Source: Actinomycetota bacterium (GTDB lineage: Bacteria; Actinomycetota; Thermoleophilia; Solirubrobacterales; 70-9). Taken from it: DNA of 42,694 nucleotides. Both the position numbers and the translations under genes were made by a program. The notes beneath the pieces are model-generated. The model worked only from the letters and a program-made list of their open reading frames with translations. It searched no databases and was not told the DNA's origin. Positions 24,389 through 31,895 of the stretch are shown here, piece after piece. The DNA is taken from positions 1 to 42,694 of the forward strand of contig JAFDWO010000130.1 of assembly GCA_018268415.1 (NCBI GenBank). Direction: 5' to 3'. How positions within the stretch are numbered: the stretch's first letter is position 1; each line of letters starts with the position of its first letter.

Positions 24389-24786
24389 CAGTCGCCGGGA
24401 TGAAGATCGGGGTCGTAGCCGATGGCCTCCCGCACGTCGGGCGGGAAGTCCTCCATTTCGAAGATCGGACGGACCTCGATCCGGCAGTTCTCACCTGGGC
24501 AGCGCTTCGCCCACTCGATCGCCTCCTCGGTCGAGCGCGCCTGGATGATCCAGTAGCCGCCGACCACCTCCTTGGCCTCGGCGAACGGCCCGTCGGTGAC
24601 GGTCGCCTTGCCGTCGCGGAAGCTCACCGACGCCCCGTCCTCCGGCGGCCGCAGCCCGTCCAGCGCCAGCAGCATTCCCGCCTTACGTAGCTCGTCGTTG
24701 TAGCGCGACATCACCTCGACCGCCTCGGCCGAGGGATTCCACTCCGACTCCTCGATTTCCGGATACATAAACATCATGAAACGCAT
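24388..24786 (-). CDS. YCII/DGPF-domain protein
   Basis: This 132-aa dimeric alpha/beta-barrel protein opens with MRFMMFMYPEIEE and carries the name-giving DGPF motif in ATVTDGPFAEAKEVVGGYWIIQARSTEEAIEWAKRCP. Proteins of this type are the standard partners, and usual transcriptional targets, of ECF42 sigma factors; their activity is unknown. ATG 24786 was chosen because GGAG lies 6 nt upstream; an in-frame ATG at 24804 would add six residues. Confidence 0.9.
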   Translation of the reverse strand: MRFMMFMYPEIEESEWNPSAEAVEVMSRYNDELRKAGMLLALDGLRPPEDGASVSFRDGKATVTDGPFAEAKEVVGGYWIIQARSTEEAIEWAKRCPGENCRIEVRPIFEMEDFPPDVREAIGYDPDLHPGD

Positions 24787-24886
24787 TTGGTACTCCAGTC
24801 TCATTTCGTTCTGTCGCCCGTGAGACGACCCTGACATACGGAGGACGAACGGGCTCGCGCGAAAACGACACGGCCCATACTCAATT

Positions 24887-24892
24887 TCGACA
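24887..24892 (-). promoter_or_regulatory. Candidate ECF42 -35 element
   Basis: On the minus strand TGTCGA lies about 100 nt upstream of the DGPF gene. TGTCGA is the -35 sequence I recall for ECF42 promoters in Streptomyces. I do not see a clear matching -10, so the call rests on the hexamer and its position. Confidence 0.35.
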
Positions 24893-24950
24893 CAGTTGGA
24901 AATACCGACTTGACAAGAACTCGTGTCTAAAGTGAAGATCTGGTTAGAAA

Positions 24951-25700
24951 TTGGAATCGCTATCGAGAGGATCTGGCGACGGAAGGCGCAAGGTTCTGGC
25001 GATCGGGCGAGACCTCGGAGAGTGCGGCGTACTGCGAGGGCTCTCGGATAGAGCCGGGACTGAGCTGGTCCGTGCCGAAAATGGCAGCGACGGGTTGCGC
25101 GCGTTCTACGAGCGCCAGCCCGACTTGGTCCTGCTCGATTTCGAGCTCCCCGACGCCGATGGGCTCGACATCCTGGCGACGATGCGCTCGCTCTCCGACG
25201 TCCCGGTTCTGGCGGTGACCGGCGACGCCGAGGAGGGCCGGGTGGCGGCGCTGCGGGCGGGCGCCGACGATTGTGTCTCCAAGCCATTGCCGGAAGCCGA
25301 ACTCGACGCACGGATCGAGGCGCTGATGCGGCGGCCGCGCCGCAGCGATCCGCGGCCGGTGATCCTGACCGACGAGTACGTCGAGATCGATCGGGTCCGC
25401 CATCGCGTGATGGTGCTCGGCCACGAGGTCGCGCTGACCCCGATCGAGTTCCGCATGCTGGCGACGTTCGCCGAAAACCCCGGTCGCGTCCTCGGCCACG
25501 GCCAGCTGCTTGAACTGGTCTGGGGGGATCGCATCCGCGAGCGCGACGAGGTGAAGCTCTACGTCAGTTATCTGCGGCGCAAGCTGGGCGGGGCCGCCGA
25601 AGTCGACCCGGTGGAGACCGTGCGCGGGGTCGGTTATCGCTACCGCCCGCGCCTGGTGAGGCAAGACGCGGGCAACGGGAGCGGTTCGGGTCGCGGGTAG
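24951..25700 (+). CDS. OmpR/PhoB-type response regulator
   Basis: This 249-aa two-component regulator has a receiver domain (about residues 13-125) with phospho-acceptor D63 in LVLLDFELPDADG, a switch Thr in VLAVTGD and a Lys in CVSKPLPEAEL. A winged-helix output domain follows, with ALTPIEFRMLATFAENPGRVLGHGQLLELVWG, DEVKLYVSYLRRKLGG and VETVRGVGYRYRP. No histidine kinase is adjacent, so it is an orphan here. The start is the TTG at 24951; no better in-frame start precedes the receiver domain. Its divergent upstream region is AT-rich and contains TTGACA (24910-24915). Confidence 0.88.
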   Translation: MESLSRGSGDGRRKVLAIGRDLGECGVLRGLSDRAGTELVRAENGSDGLRAFYERQPDLVLLDFELPDADGLDILATMRSLSDVPVLAVTGDAEEGRVAALRAGADDCVSKPLPEAELDARIEALMRRPRRSDPRPVILTDEYVEIDRVRHRVMVLGHEVALTPIEFRMLATFAENPGRVLGHGQLLELVWGDRIRERDEVKLYVSYLRRKLGGAAEVDPVETVRGVGYRYRPRLVRQDAGNGSGSGRG

Positions 25701-25823
25701 GAACCGACACACCGAAGGCCGTGGCCGTGCACGCATCGTGACCGCGGCTGGTACGGGAGTCCGCTCTACCTCTTTCATACCTTCGTCATCCCGGAATCCG
25801 ATTCGCGCTGCCGACTCGGAAGC

Positions 25824-26927
25824 ATGCGAACCAAATGGATCCTCACCTGTCTGTCCGCCCTCGCCGTGGTCGGCCTCATCGCGGTGCCCCTTGCGGCCGC
25901 CAAGGGCCTGAAAATCACGAACGGCGTCGTCCACGCCTGCCTGAAGACGAAGGGCAAGAAGTCCCAGCGGGGGACGATCCACGTGGTCAACTCGCCCAAG
26001 CAGTGCAAGGCGAAGAAGGGCGAACAGGCGCTCACCTGGACCCTCGGCACGGGTGCCACCGGTGCCCAGGGGCCGGCAGGCGCCCCGGGAGCCACGGGTC
26101 CGCAGGGCCCGGCGGGTGCCACCGGGGCCGCGGGGGGCACGGGTGAAAAGGGCGCGGCGGGGACGGTCGAAGAACAGCTCAAGGAAACGGTCGTCACCCA
26201 GAGCAAAACGATCGAACACCTGACCACGAAAGTCACCGACCTCACCGGCGAACTGGTGAACCTCGAAGGGACGGTCGAAGGGGTCGAAGGCACCGTCGGC
26301 GGCATCAACCAGACGGTCAACGGGTTGGGTCAGACGGTCAACGGACTGGGCCAGACGGTCGGCACGACGGTCCAGGGCCTGACCAACCTCGAAGGCGGGC
26401 TCGGGAGCCTCGAAGGCACGGTCGGCGGCCTCGAAGGGACCCTCGGCGGTCTTGGGGGCACGGTCACCGGCCTCGAAGGTGCCGTCGACGGGGTGAAAAC
26501 CACCGTCAAAGGCGTCGAAACCACGGCGACCAACGCGCTCTCCGGCCTTACCGGCCTCGAAAAAACCGTCGGCACCGTGGAAGGCACGGTCAAAGGCCTT
26601 GGTGAAACGCTGACCGGCAACTCGAAAGGCCTGGAAGCCCTCGAAGGCACGGTCGGGGTCGTTTCGGGCACCGCCAAAGCCGCCGAAACGGCCGCGGCCG
26701 CGGCCACCAGCAAAGTAGGCGAAGTGACGACGACGGTGAACGGCCTCAAAACCACCACCGAAACGCTGACCACGAAAGTCACCGGTCAGTGCGGCGCGCT
26801 GAACGAAGTCGTCACCCAGGCAAACGCCCTGACCGCCGCGGTGAGCGAATTGACCAGCGCCCTCAACCTCGTGCTCGGCGGGTTCCTGCCGAAACTCCCA
26901 ACGAACTCGAAAGGAACCACCTGCTGA
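25824..26927 (+). CDS. Secreted collagen-like/coiled-coil surface protein
   Basis: This 367-aa protein starts with a signal peptide (WILTCLSALAVVGLIAVPLAAA). Next comes an N-terminal domain with a Cys pair (NGVVHACLKTKGKKSQ, SPKQCKAKKGEQALTW) common on actinobacterial collagen-like proteins. A short Gly-X-Y stretch runs GATGAQGPAGAPGATGPQGP onward to about residue 112. About 200 residues of 7-residue repeats of the type L-x-G-T-V-x-G follow, then a C-terminal part with two cysteines (GQCGALNE, KGTTC at the end). It probably forms a trimeric fibre outside the cell. Nearly all Glu codons are GAA. It is followed by a clear terminator. Confidence 0.85.
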   Translation: MRTKWILTCLSALAVVGLIAVPLAAAKGLKITNGVVHACLKTKGKKSQRGTIHVVNSPKQCKAKKGEQALTWTLGTGATGAQGPAGAPGATGPQGPAGATGAAGGTGEKGAAGTVEEQLKETVVTQSKTIEHLTTKVTDLTGELVNLEGTVEGVEGTVGGINQTVNGLGQTVNGLGQTVGTTVQGLTNLEGGLGSLEGTVGGLEGTLGGLGGTVTGLEGAVDGVKTTVKGVETTATNALSGLTGLEKTVGTVEGTVKGLGETLTGNSKGLEALEGTVGVVSGTAKAAETAAAAATSKVGEVTTTVNGLKTTTETLTTKVTGQCGALNEVVTQANALTAAVSELTSALNLVLGGFLPKLPTNSKGTTC

Positions 26928-26952
26928 CGAAGCTTGCTCCGGCAGCTGGTCC

Positions 26953-26987
26953 GGCCCGTCGCGCCCAGGCGCGGCGGGCCTCTTTTC
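26953..26987 (+). terminator. Intrinsic terminator of the collagen-like gene
   Basis: GGCCCGTCGCGC pairs with GCGCGGCGGGCC (one G-U) around a tight loop, followed by TCTTTT. It lies 26 nt after the stop and reaches the stop codon of the convergent small gene. Confidence 0.8.
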
Positions 26988-27234
26988 AGGACCGCGGGGT
27001 GATGCGGAAGAGCGAGACGACCTCGGCCTGGTGGCCCTCGGGGTGGACGACGTAGGCGCTCGGCCCGCCGCCGAACCAGCCGGCCGCTTCGTTCATGCCG
27101 ACGAAGACGCCTGAGTGACGGTTGCCGTCGGCGTCCTGGACCCAGACTTCCTCGCCCTCCTTGAAGGCGGGCTCCGCGTCGACTTCGCGTTCGGCGGCTT
27201 CGGTGACGGGGTTCTCGCCCGGCTCTTCGCTCAT
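26986..27234 (-). CDS. Small acidic protein, possible beta-barrel
   Basis: This 82-aa protein has an acidic N-terminus (SEEPGENPVTEAAEREVDAEP) and a beta-rich core, FKEGEEVWVQDADGNRHSGVFVG...AYVVHPEGHQAEVVSLFRI, resembling a small SH3-like barrel. I do not recognise the family. ATG 27234 lies 6 nt after TATGCT (27241-27246, minus strand), which supports both the gene and its start. Its upstream region is shared with the divergent DNA ligase gene. Confidence 0.7.
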   Translation of the reverse strand: MSEEPGENPVTEAAEREVDAEPAFKEGEEVWVQDADGNRHSGVFVGMNEAAGWFGGGPSAYVVHPEGHQAEVVSLFRITPRS

Positions 27235-27302
27235 GACGCGAGCATAGTGGCTCTCCGACAGCCCCCGAATAGCCCGCCCGCCGCCCGGGTACGCTCAGCG
27301 CC

Positions 27303-28268
27303 ATGCCGGTCGATGGTGAGCCGATGAAGGCGACGCTGACGGCGCAGCCGTTCAGCGATCCCGCCTGGGTCTTCGAGCGCAAGCTCGACGGCGTCCGCGC
27401 CGCCGTCCGTCGCACGCCGAAGGGAGCGACGATCACGTCCCGCACCGGTCGCCGCATGGACGGGTACCCGGAGCTCACCGCGGCCTTCGAGGCCGAGTCG
27501 GCGCGGGAGTTCGTCGTCGACGGCGAGATCGTCGCCTTCGAGGGCTCGCGCACCAGCTTCGAGAAGCTGCAGGGCCGCCTCGGCATCGGCGATCCGCGGC
27601 TCGCGCGGCTGACCGGGATCGAGGTCTTCATCTACGTCTTCGACCTGCTCGAGCTGGAAGGCCGTGATCTGACCGGCCTGCCGCTGCGCGAGCGCAAGTC
27701 GCTGCTCAAGGCGAACCTCGAATTCCACGGCCCGGTCCGTTACACGCCGCACCGCAACGAGAAGGGGGAGAAGCTCTTCCTCGAAGCTTGCCGCAAAGGG
27801 TGGGAGGGGCTGATCGCGAAGCGCGCCGACTCGACCTACCAGCACCGCCGCTCGCGCGACTGGCTGAAGATCAAGTGCTCCTTCGAGCAGGAGCTGGTGA
27901 TCGGCGGCTTCACCCCGCCGAAAGGCTCGCGCGAACGCTTCGGGGCACTGCTGGTCGGCTATCACGAAGGCGACGACCTTCGTTACGCGGGGAAGGTCGG
28001 GACCGGCTTCGACCACCGCACGCTGGCGATGCTCGGCGACAAGATGGAGGCGCTGCGCCAGTCCGCGTGCCCCTTCACCGCGGGCTCGGCGATCCCGCGC
28101 GAGGCGACCTGGATCCGCCCCGAGCTGGTCGGCGAGTTCGGCTTCAGCGAATGGACCCGCGACGGCAAGTTGCGCCACCCGCGGTACCTGGGCCTGCGTG
28201 ACGACAAGGCGGCGGGCGAGGTGGTGCGCGAGCTGCCCACCGCTCTCGCGCCGGGCTCGGGCGCCTGA
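27303..28268 (+). CDS. ATP-dependent DNA ligase (LigC / LigD ligase-domain type)
   Basis: This 321-aa ligase has the nucleotidyltransferase motif I FERKLDGVRA with the adenylated Lys K27, motif III region IYVFDLLELEG, motif IV EGLIAKRADS, motif V DWLKIKC, and a C-terminal OB-fold with ERFGALLVGYHEGDDLRYAGKVGTGF and the terminal ATWIRPELVGEFGFSEWT. The nuclease and polymerase domains of full LigD are absent, so it is a stand-alone end-joining-type ligase; no Ku gene is in the window. ATG 27303 follows TACGCT (27290-27295) by 7 nt. Confidence 0.9.
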   Translation: MPVDGEPMKATLTAQPFSDPAWVFERKLDGVRAAVRRTPKGATITSRTGRRMDGYPELTAAFEAESAREFVVDGEIVAFEGSRTSFEKLQGRLGIGDPRLARLTGIEVFIYVFDLLELEGRDLTGLPLRERKSLLKANLEFHGPVRYTPHRNEKGEKLFLEACRKGWEGLIAKRADSTYQHRRSRDWLKIKCSFEQELVIGGFTPPKGSRERFGALLVGYHEGDDLRYAGKVGTGFDHRTLAMLGDKMEALRQSACPFTAGSAIPREATWIRPELVGEFGFSEWTRDGKLRHPRYLGLRDDKAAGEVVRELPTALAPGSGA

Positions 28269-28369
28269 GCGCCCAGCCCTAAGTCGCCTCGGATTCGATA
28301 CCTCGGGAGGGGTCGAAAGGAGACTTTGGTCGATTTCCGGCCGGCGGGCGATGGCCCAGGATGGCCGCC

Positions 28370-28702
28370 ATGCCCGAACCCGCTCGCCGATCCAGACGCC
28401 ACCGCTCCTCGCGGACCGCCTCGCTCGCGGTCGCGATCGCCTTTCTCGCCGCGTTCGCGCTCGCGCCGCGGCCCGCCGCGGCCTCGCCGGGCCCGGCCGG
28501 AGCCCGTTGCGGTGAGGTGACGGTGCCGCGCGAGCCCCGGACGCCGGGGCTCGGCACGACCGCGTGGGCGTTCCCGAATATCCCCGCACAGCACCCGTTT
28601 CTGCGACGCGACGCGCGGGAGCGTCGACTAGCCTTGCCGGGATGCCGACCTACACCGTCACCTGCCGCGGCAACCTCGCCCGCGGCGTCGTCACCCAGTT
28701 GA
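28370..28702 (+). pseudogene. Orphan signal-peptide reading frame, possibly a remnant
   Basis: The frame opens with a convincing basic signal peptide (RRSRRHRSSRTASLAVAIAFLAAFALAPRPAAAS) but then loses protein-like character after about 25 residues and runs 61 bp into the next gene in another frame. It may be the 5' remnant of a lost secreted-protein gene, or a short secreted peptide. This is the only content I see between the ligase stop and 28642. Confidence 0.3.
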
Positions 28703-28890
28703 GCAACGCCGGCGTCTACCTGCACGAGGAGCCCGAACTGGGCTACGAAGGGGACGGCATGAATCGGCACTTCCTGAAGATCGAGGCGGGCAGCCCCGAC
28801 GATGCGATCCTCGTCGCCAAGGGCGCGGTGGCGGTCGCCGGCGGCCAGGCGCTCGACTACACGGCCACCGAGGGGGCCGAGCCCGAGTGA
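28642..28890 (+). CDS. Small hypothetical protein
   Basis: This 82-aa protein has an alternating beta/alpha pattern (TYTVTCRGN, GVVTQLSNAGVYLHEEP, HFLKIEAGSPDDAILVAKGAVAVAGG) compatible with a ferredoxin-like fold. I do not recognise it. ATG 28642 lies 7 nt after TAGCCT (28629-28634), the same leaderless arrangement as many neighbours, which supports it as a real gene. Confidence 0.65.
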   Translation: MPTYTVTCRGNLARGVVTQLSNAGVYLHEEPELGYEGDGMNRHFLKIEAGSPDDAILVAKGAVAVAGGQALDYTATEGAEPE

Positions 28891-28914
28891 GCCCGGCCCG
28901 CCGGTCGGCTCAGC

Positions 28915-29322
28915 TCAGCTGCAGTTGACCGGGAAGTCGGTACCGGTCACCCGGAAGGAGGCGCCGGGCTTGTACATGATGAAGTTGTAATTCTGGAGCT
29001 TCAGCTTCCAGCCTTCGAATTCGTCCATCTTGAGGACCGGCGTGTGGCCCCCGGCACCCTTGCATTCGTAGAGCTTCCTGATGTTCGCCGGCTTGCTCAG
29101 GAACTTGCCCAGCGAGCGGACGACCTTGCAGGCTTCCTGCGGCGTGACGCCCTTGGGGTTCACGGCCTCCATGCCGGTGACGACGGGGTGCTGGCACTCG
29201 TAGATCTTCGGCTTCGCCGCGGCGGCCGGGGCGCCGGTGAGGGCGAGCATTGCGAGGAGCGCGGCGGCGGCGAGGCCGGCCGCGGCGACGGCGGATCTGA
29301 GGTGGGTGTGGTGGGTCTTCAT
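28915..29322 (-). CDS. Small secreted Cys-containing protein
   Basis: This 135-aa protein has a signal peptide (SAVAAAGLAAAALLAMLALTGAPAAAA) and a mature part with four cysteines (YECQHP, EACKVV, YECKGAG, VNCS), enough for two disulfides. The mature part shows EACKVVRSLGKFL, GWKLKLQNYNFIMYKPGASFRV. The order Cys - FL - WKL - F/YKP - FRV resembles each domain of the protein at 17153-17884. ATG 29322 is 7 nt after TAGGCT (29330-29335, minus strand), which overlaps the 3' end of the upstream dehydrogenase gene, so it has its own promoter. Confidence 0.75.
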   Translation of the reverse strand: MKTHHTHLRSAVAAAGLAAAALLAMLALTGAPAAAAKPKIYECQHPVVTGMEAVNPKGVTPQEACKVVRSLGKFLSKPANIRKLYECKGAGGHTPVLKMDEFEGWKLKLQNYNFIMYKPGASFRVTGTDFPVNCS

Positions 29323-29332
29323 GACCGCCAGC

Positions 29333-30712
29333 CTATTCCGGGCGCGGCGGCACCAGCTTGTAGATCGCGCCCGCGGTGTCGTCGCTGACGAACAGGGCAC
29401 CTTCGGGGCCTGGCACGACGTCGACCGGCCGCCCCCAGCGTTCGCCGTTCGGCTTCTGGAAGCCCGTTACGAGGGCCCGCGCCGGCTCGAGCGTCCGGCG
29501 CTTCGCGTCCCAGCGCATCCAGAGGACCGCCGGCGAGCGCGGTTCCTGGCGGTCCCACGATCCGTGCGCGGCCACCACCGCGCCGCCCGACCACGGTGCC
29601 GGCACCTTCGTCCCCTCCAGGAACGACATCCCGAGCGGCGCGGCGTGCGCCGGGATCCCGACCTCGATCGGCGCCAGCTTCGCGCAGTTCAGATTCATGT
29701 CGCCCTGGTTGGTGACCGAGTCCGGGATCAGCGGCACGTTCGCCAGCGAGCCGGGCGGCGTGCTCTTCCCCTGTTCGGGGTTGCAGTAGGGCCAGCCGAG
29801 ATCGCGCCCCTGGCTCACCGGCACCACCTCGTCCGGCGGGTGGTCGTTGACGTAGGAGCGGATCACCTGTCCGAACGCTTCGCCCTGCCCTTCGGCTTCG
29901 CCGTGGAACGGATACGGGATTTCGTCGCGGTTGTTGACCGCGGTCCAGACCGTGCCGTCGGGGGCCACCGCCAGCCCCTCGCCGTTGCGCACGCCGATCA
30001 TGACCACCGTTACCTTGCCGCCATTGGGCCCGACCGAGTCGATCACCCCGCGCGGCGGGTGGTAGCCGCGGTCGGCGGGCGAGGCGTTGGAGGAGCTGCC
30101 GACGTCGAAGTAGATCCTCCCGTCGGGGGCGACGACGACGTCCTTCTGGCGGTGGATGTCGTCGCCCTTCGGCGTTTCGTCGGGCAGGTTCTGGGCAAGC
30201 ACCCTCTGCGGGCCGACCTTGCCGTGACCGCGCCAGGGGTAGGCGTCGATCTGGTCGGACTCGCCGACGTAGAGGACCCAGCTACCGCCGCGCCTGGCGA
30301 AGGCGAGGCCCTGCGGCGATTCGAGCCCGGCGAGGACCACCTTTTCGCCTTCTGCCTGGGACCTGCCGGAGAGTTCGATCACCGCCCCGGTGCTCGGCGT
30401 GCTGACCAGCAGGTTTCCTTCCGGGGTGATCGCCTCCATCCGCGCCCCCTGCGGCCGCGCCCAGACGCTCGCCGTCCAGCCTTTCGGCAGGCTCAGCCGG
30501 TGCGGGGAGGAGAGTTCGCCGCCGCGCATCGCGGCCGGGACGGTCAGCGTCACCGTTTCGCGGCCGCCTGGAGCGGCGCCGCCCAGCCCCGCCAGGATCG
30601 CCGCGGTACCGCCGCCCGAGCCGCCGATGGTCGCGACGCTACCGGAGCCGCAGCCGGCGACCGCCAGGACCAGCGTCGCGGTGACGATGCCTGCGCGAAG
30701 GAGTCGCTTCAC
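29333..30712 (-). CDS. Lipoprotein glucose/sorbosone-type sugar dehydrogenase (beta-propeller)
   Basis: This 459-aa lipoprotein has lipobox LAVAGC after VKRLLRAGIVTATLV. It is a six-bladed propeller of the PQQ-dependent soluble glucose dehydrogenase/L-sorbosone dehydrogenase family, with PQGLAFARRGGSWVLYVGESDQI, KDVVVAPDGRIYFDVGSSSN, GVRNGEGLAVAPDGTVWTAVNNRD, QGRDLGWPYCNPEQG, VVAAHGSWDRQEP and PVDVVPGPEGALFVSDDTAGAIYKL. It probably oxidises a sugar outside the membrane. No PQQ biosynthesis gene is in the window. The GTG start overlaps the diguanylate cyclase stop (GTGA), so the two are translationally coupled. Confidence 0.85.
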   Translation of the reverse strand: MKRLLRAGIVTATLVLAVAGCGSGSVATIGGSGGGTAAILAGLGGAAPGGRETVTLTVPAAMRGGELSSPHRLSLPKGWTASVWARPQGARMEAITPEGNLLVSTPSTGAVIELSGRSQAEGEKVVLAGLESPQGLAFARRGGSWVLYVGESDQIDAYPWRGHGKVGPQRVLAQNLPDETPKGDDIHRQKDVVVAPDGRIYFDVGSSSNASPADRGYHPPRGVIDSVGPNGGKVTVVMIGVRNGEGLAVAPDGTVWTAVNNRDEIPYPFHGEAEGQGEAFGQVIRSYVNDHPPDEVVPVSQGRDLGWPYCNPEQGKSTPPGSLANVPLIPDSVTNQGDMNLNCAKLAPIEVGIPAHAAPLGMSFLEGTKVPAPWSGGAVVAAHGSWDRQEPRSPAVLWMRWDAKRRTLEPARALVTGFQKPNGERWGRPVDVVPGPEGALFVSDDTAGAIYKLVPPRPE

Positions 30713-31737
30713 GCACTGAGTTTTACCCATCCGTCGTCGGTGTGAACTGATTCCGGGACGGCCTGGCGCAGGTGGCCGAGCCGCTTCGATGCTGTCAGCT
30801 CATCGTCGGCGGCGGCGTGCAGGGCTTGCGGATCGGTCACGCCGGCGGCGACCCCGAACGACACCCCGAAGTCGATTCCGCGCGCGGCGAGGTCGGCGAG
30901 ATCGAGCTCCTCGACCAGCTGCCGGATCGCGCCTCGCGCGGCGGCCGCATCCCGCCCCGGGAAGACGACGGCGAACTCGTCGCCACCGATCCGGAACGCC
31001 TCGTTGTGGAGGTGGCGATGTCCGAAGCCGCGGGCGACGGCGCGCAGCACTTCGTCACCGGCGACGTGGCCGAAGCGGTCGTTGACCGCCTTGAAGCGAT
31101 CGAGGTCGAGTAGGCAGAGGGCCAGCTTCTCGCCGCGGCACGCGGCCTTCGCCGACTCCGCCTCGAGCCGCGACTCGTACGCGCGGCGGTTCTGCAGGCC
31201 GGTCAGGTGGTCGTGGCGGCTCTCGTGCGAGGCGAGCGAGAAGCCGACGGCGTGGTGCAGGTGGGCGGCGAGCGAACGGCCGAGGAGGTCGATCGCGTGC
31301 CGGTCACTCTCGTCGAAGGCGTAGGGGCGGGCGGCGAAGGCGGTCAGCGAGCCGAGCTCCTCGTCGCGGTGGACGAGCGGGGCACAGAGCAGCGACCGCG
31401 CTCCGAGCCTCGCGCAGGTGTGCGCCTCGACCCGCCGGTCGAGCTGCGTGTCGTGGCTGATCAGCACCGAGCGCCGCTCCAGTGCCCGGCCGGAGAGGCT
31501 GCCGTCGCGCCGGTACTCCCAGCCGATCAGCCTCGGGTCGACGCCGGAGCCCGCGCGGAAGACGAGCAGATCGCCGTCCGGAGCGTCGATCAGCGCGCCG
31601 TCGGCGCCGAGCAGGTCGGACACCTGGGAGACGATCACCTGCATCGTCCGGTTCTGATCGAGGTCGCCGGCCGCTATCTCGCTCTGCACCTGGATGATCT
31701 CCAGAAGCCGGCGCGAATCACGATCGGCGATGACCAT
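30709..31737 (-). CDS. GAF-GGDEF diguanylate cyclase
   Basis: This 342-aa soluble protein has an N-terminal GAF domain (about residues 30-170) and a C-terminal GGDEF domain with the intact active-site motif at residues 251-255 (RIGGDEFAVVFPG) and DHLTGLQNRRAYE at its start. It should make cyclic di-GMP from GTP. The RxxD inhibitory site expected just before GGDEF is absent (HLHNEAFRI there), so product inhibition through the I-site is unlikely. ATG 31737 is 6 nt after TAGCTT (31744-31749, minus strand). It forms an operon with the sugar dehydrogenase. Confidence 0.92.
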   Translation of the reverse strand: MVIADRDSRRLLEIIQVQSEIAAGDLDQNRTMQVIVSQVSDLLGADGALIDAPDGDLLVFRAGSGVDPRLIGWEYRRDGSLSGRALERRSVLISHDTQLDRRVEAHTCARLGARSLLCAPLVHRDEELGSLTAFAARPYAFDESDRHAIDLLGRSLAAHLHHAVGFSLASHESRHDHLTGLQNRRAYESRLEAESAKAACRGEKLALCLLDLDRFKAVNDRFGHVAGDEVLRAVARGFGHRHLHNEAFRIGGDEFAVVFPGRDAAAARGAIRQLVEELDLADLAARGIDFGVSFGVAAGVTDPQALHAAADDELTASKRLGHLRQAVPESVHTDDGWVKLSA

Positions 31738-31895
31738 AGGCCGAAGCTATCTCGACTTGAGTCTGATTTTCGTAGGACACCCCAGTATTTTTTTTATTCG
31801 GTCGCTTGGGTGCCAAAAAGCGGGGATTGACTTTTCGGGTTACGCATACGAAAGGCAAACTTGCTTGTGCAACCGAGAGGACTAAGCTCGCGGCC
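31738..31895. promoter_or_regulatory. AT-rich divergent promoter region
   Basis: The 158 bp between the cyclase and DUF2252 genes include an unusually AT-rich tract (CAGTATTTTTTTTATTCGG, about 31783-31801) in a GC-rich genome. -10-like TAGCTT and TAAGCT boxes for the two genes lie at its two ends (31744-31749 minus; 31883-31888 plus). Confidence 0.5.

Noticed and set aside
31783..31801. T-rich tract as a terminator
   Set aside because: No hairpin precedes it and it lies between divergent genes, so it is better read as part of a promoter region.
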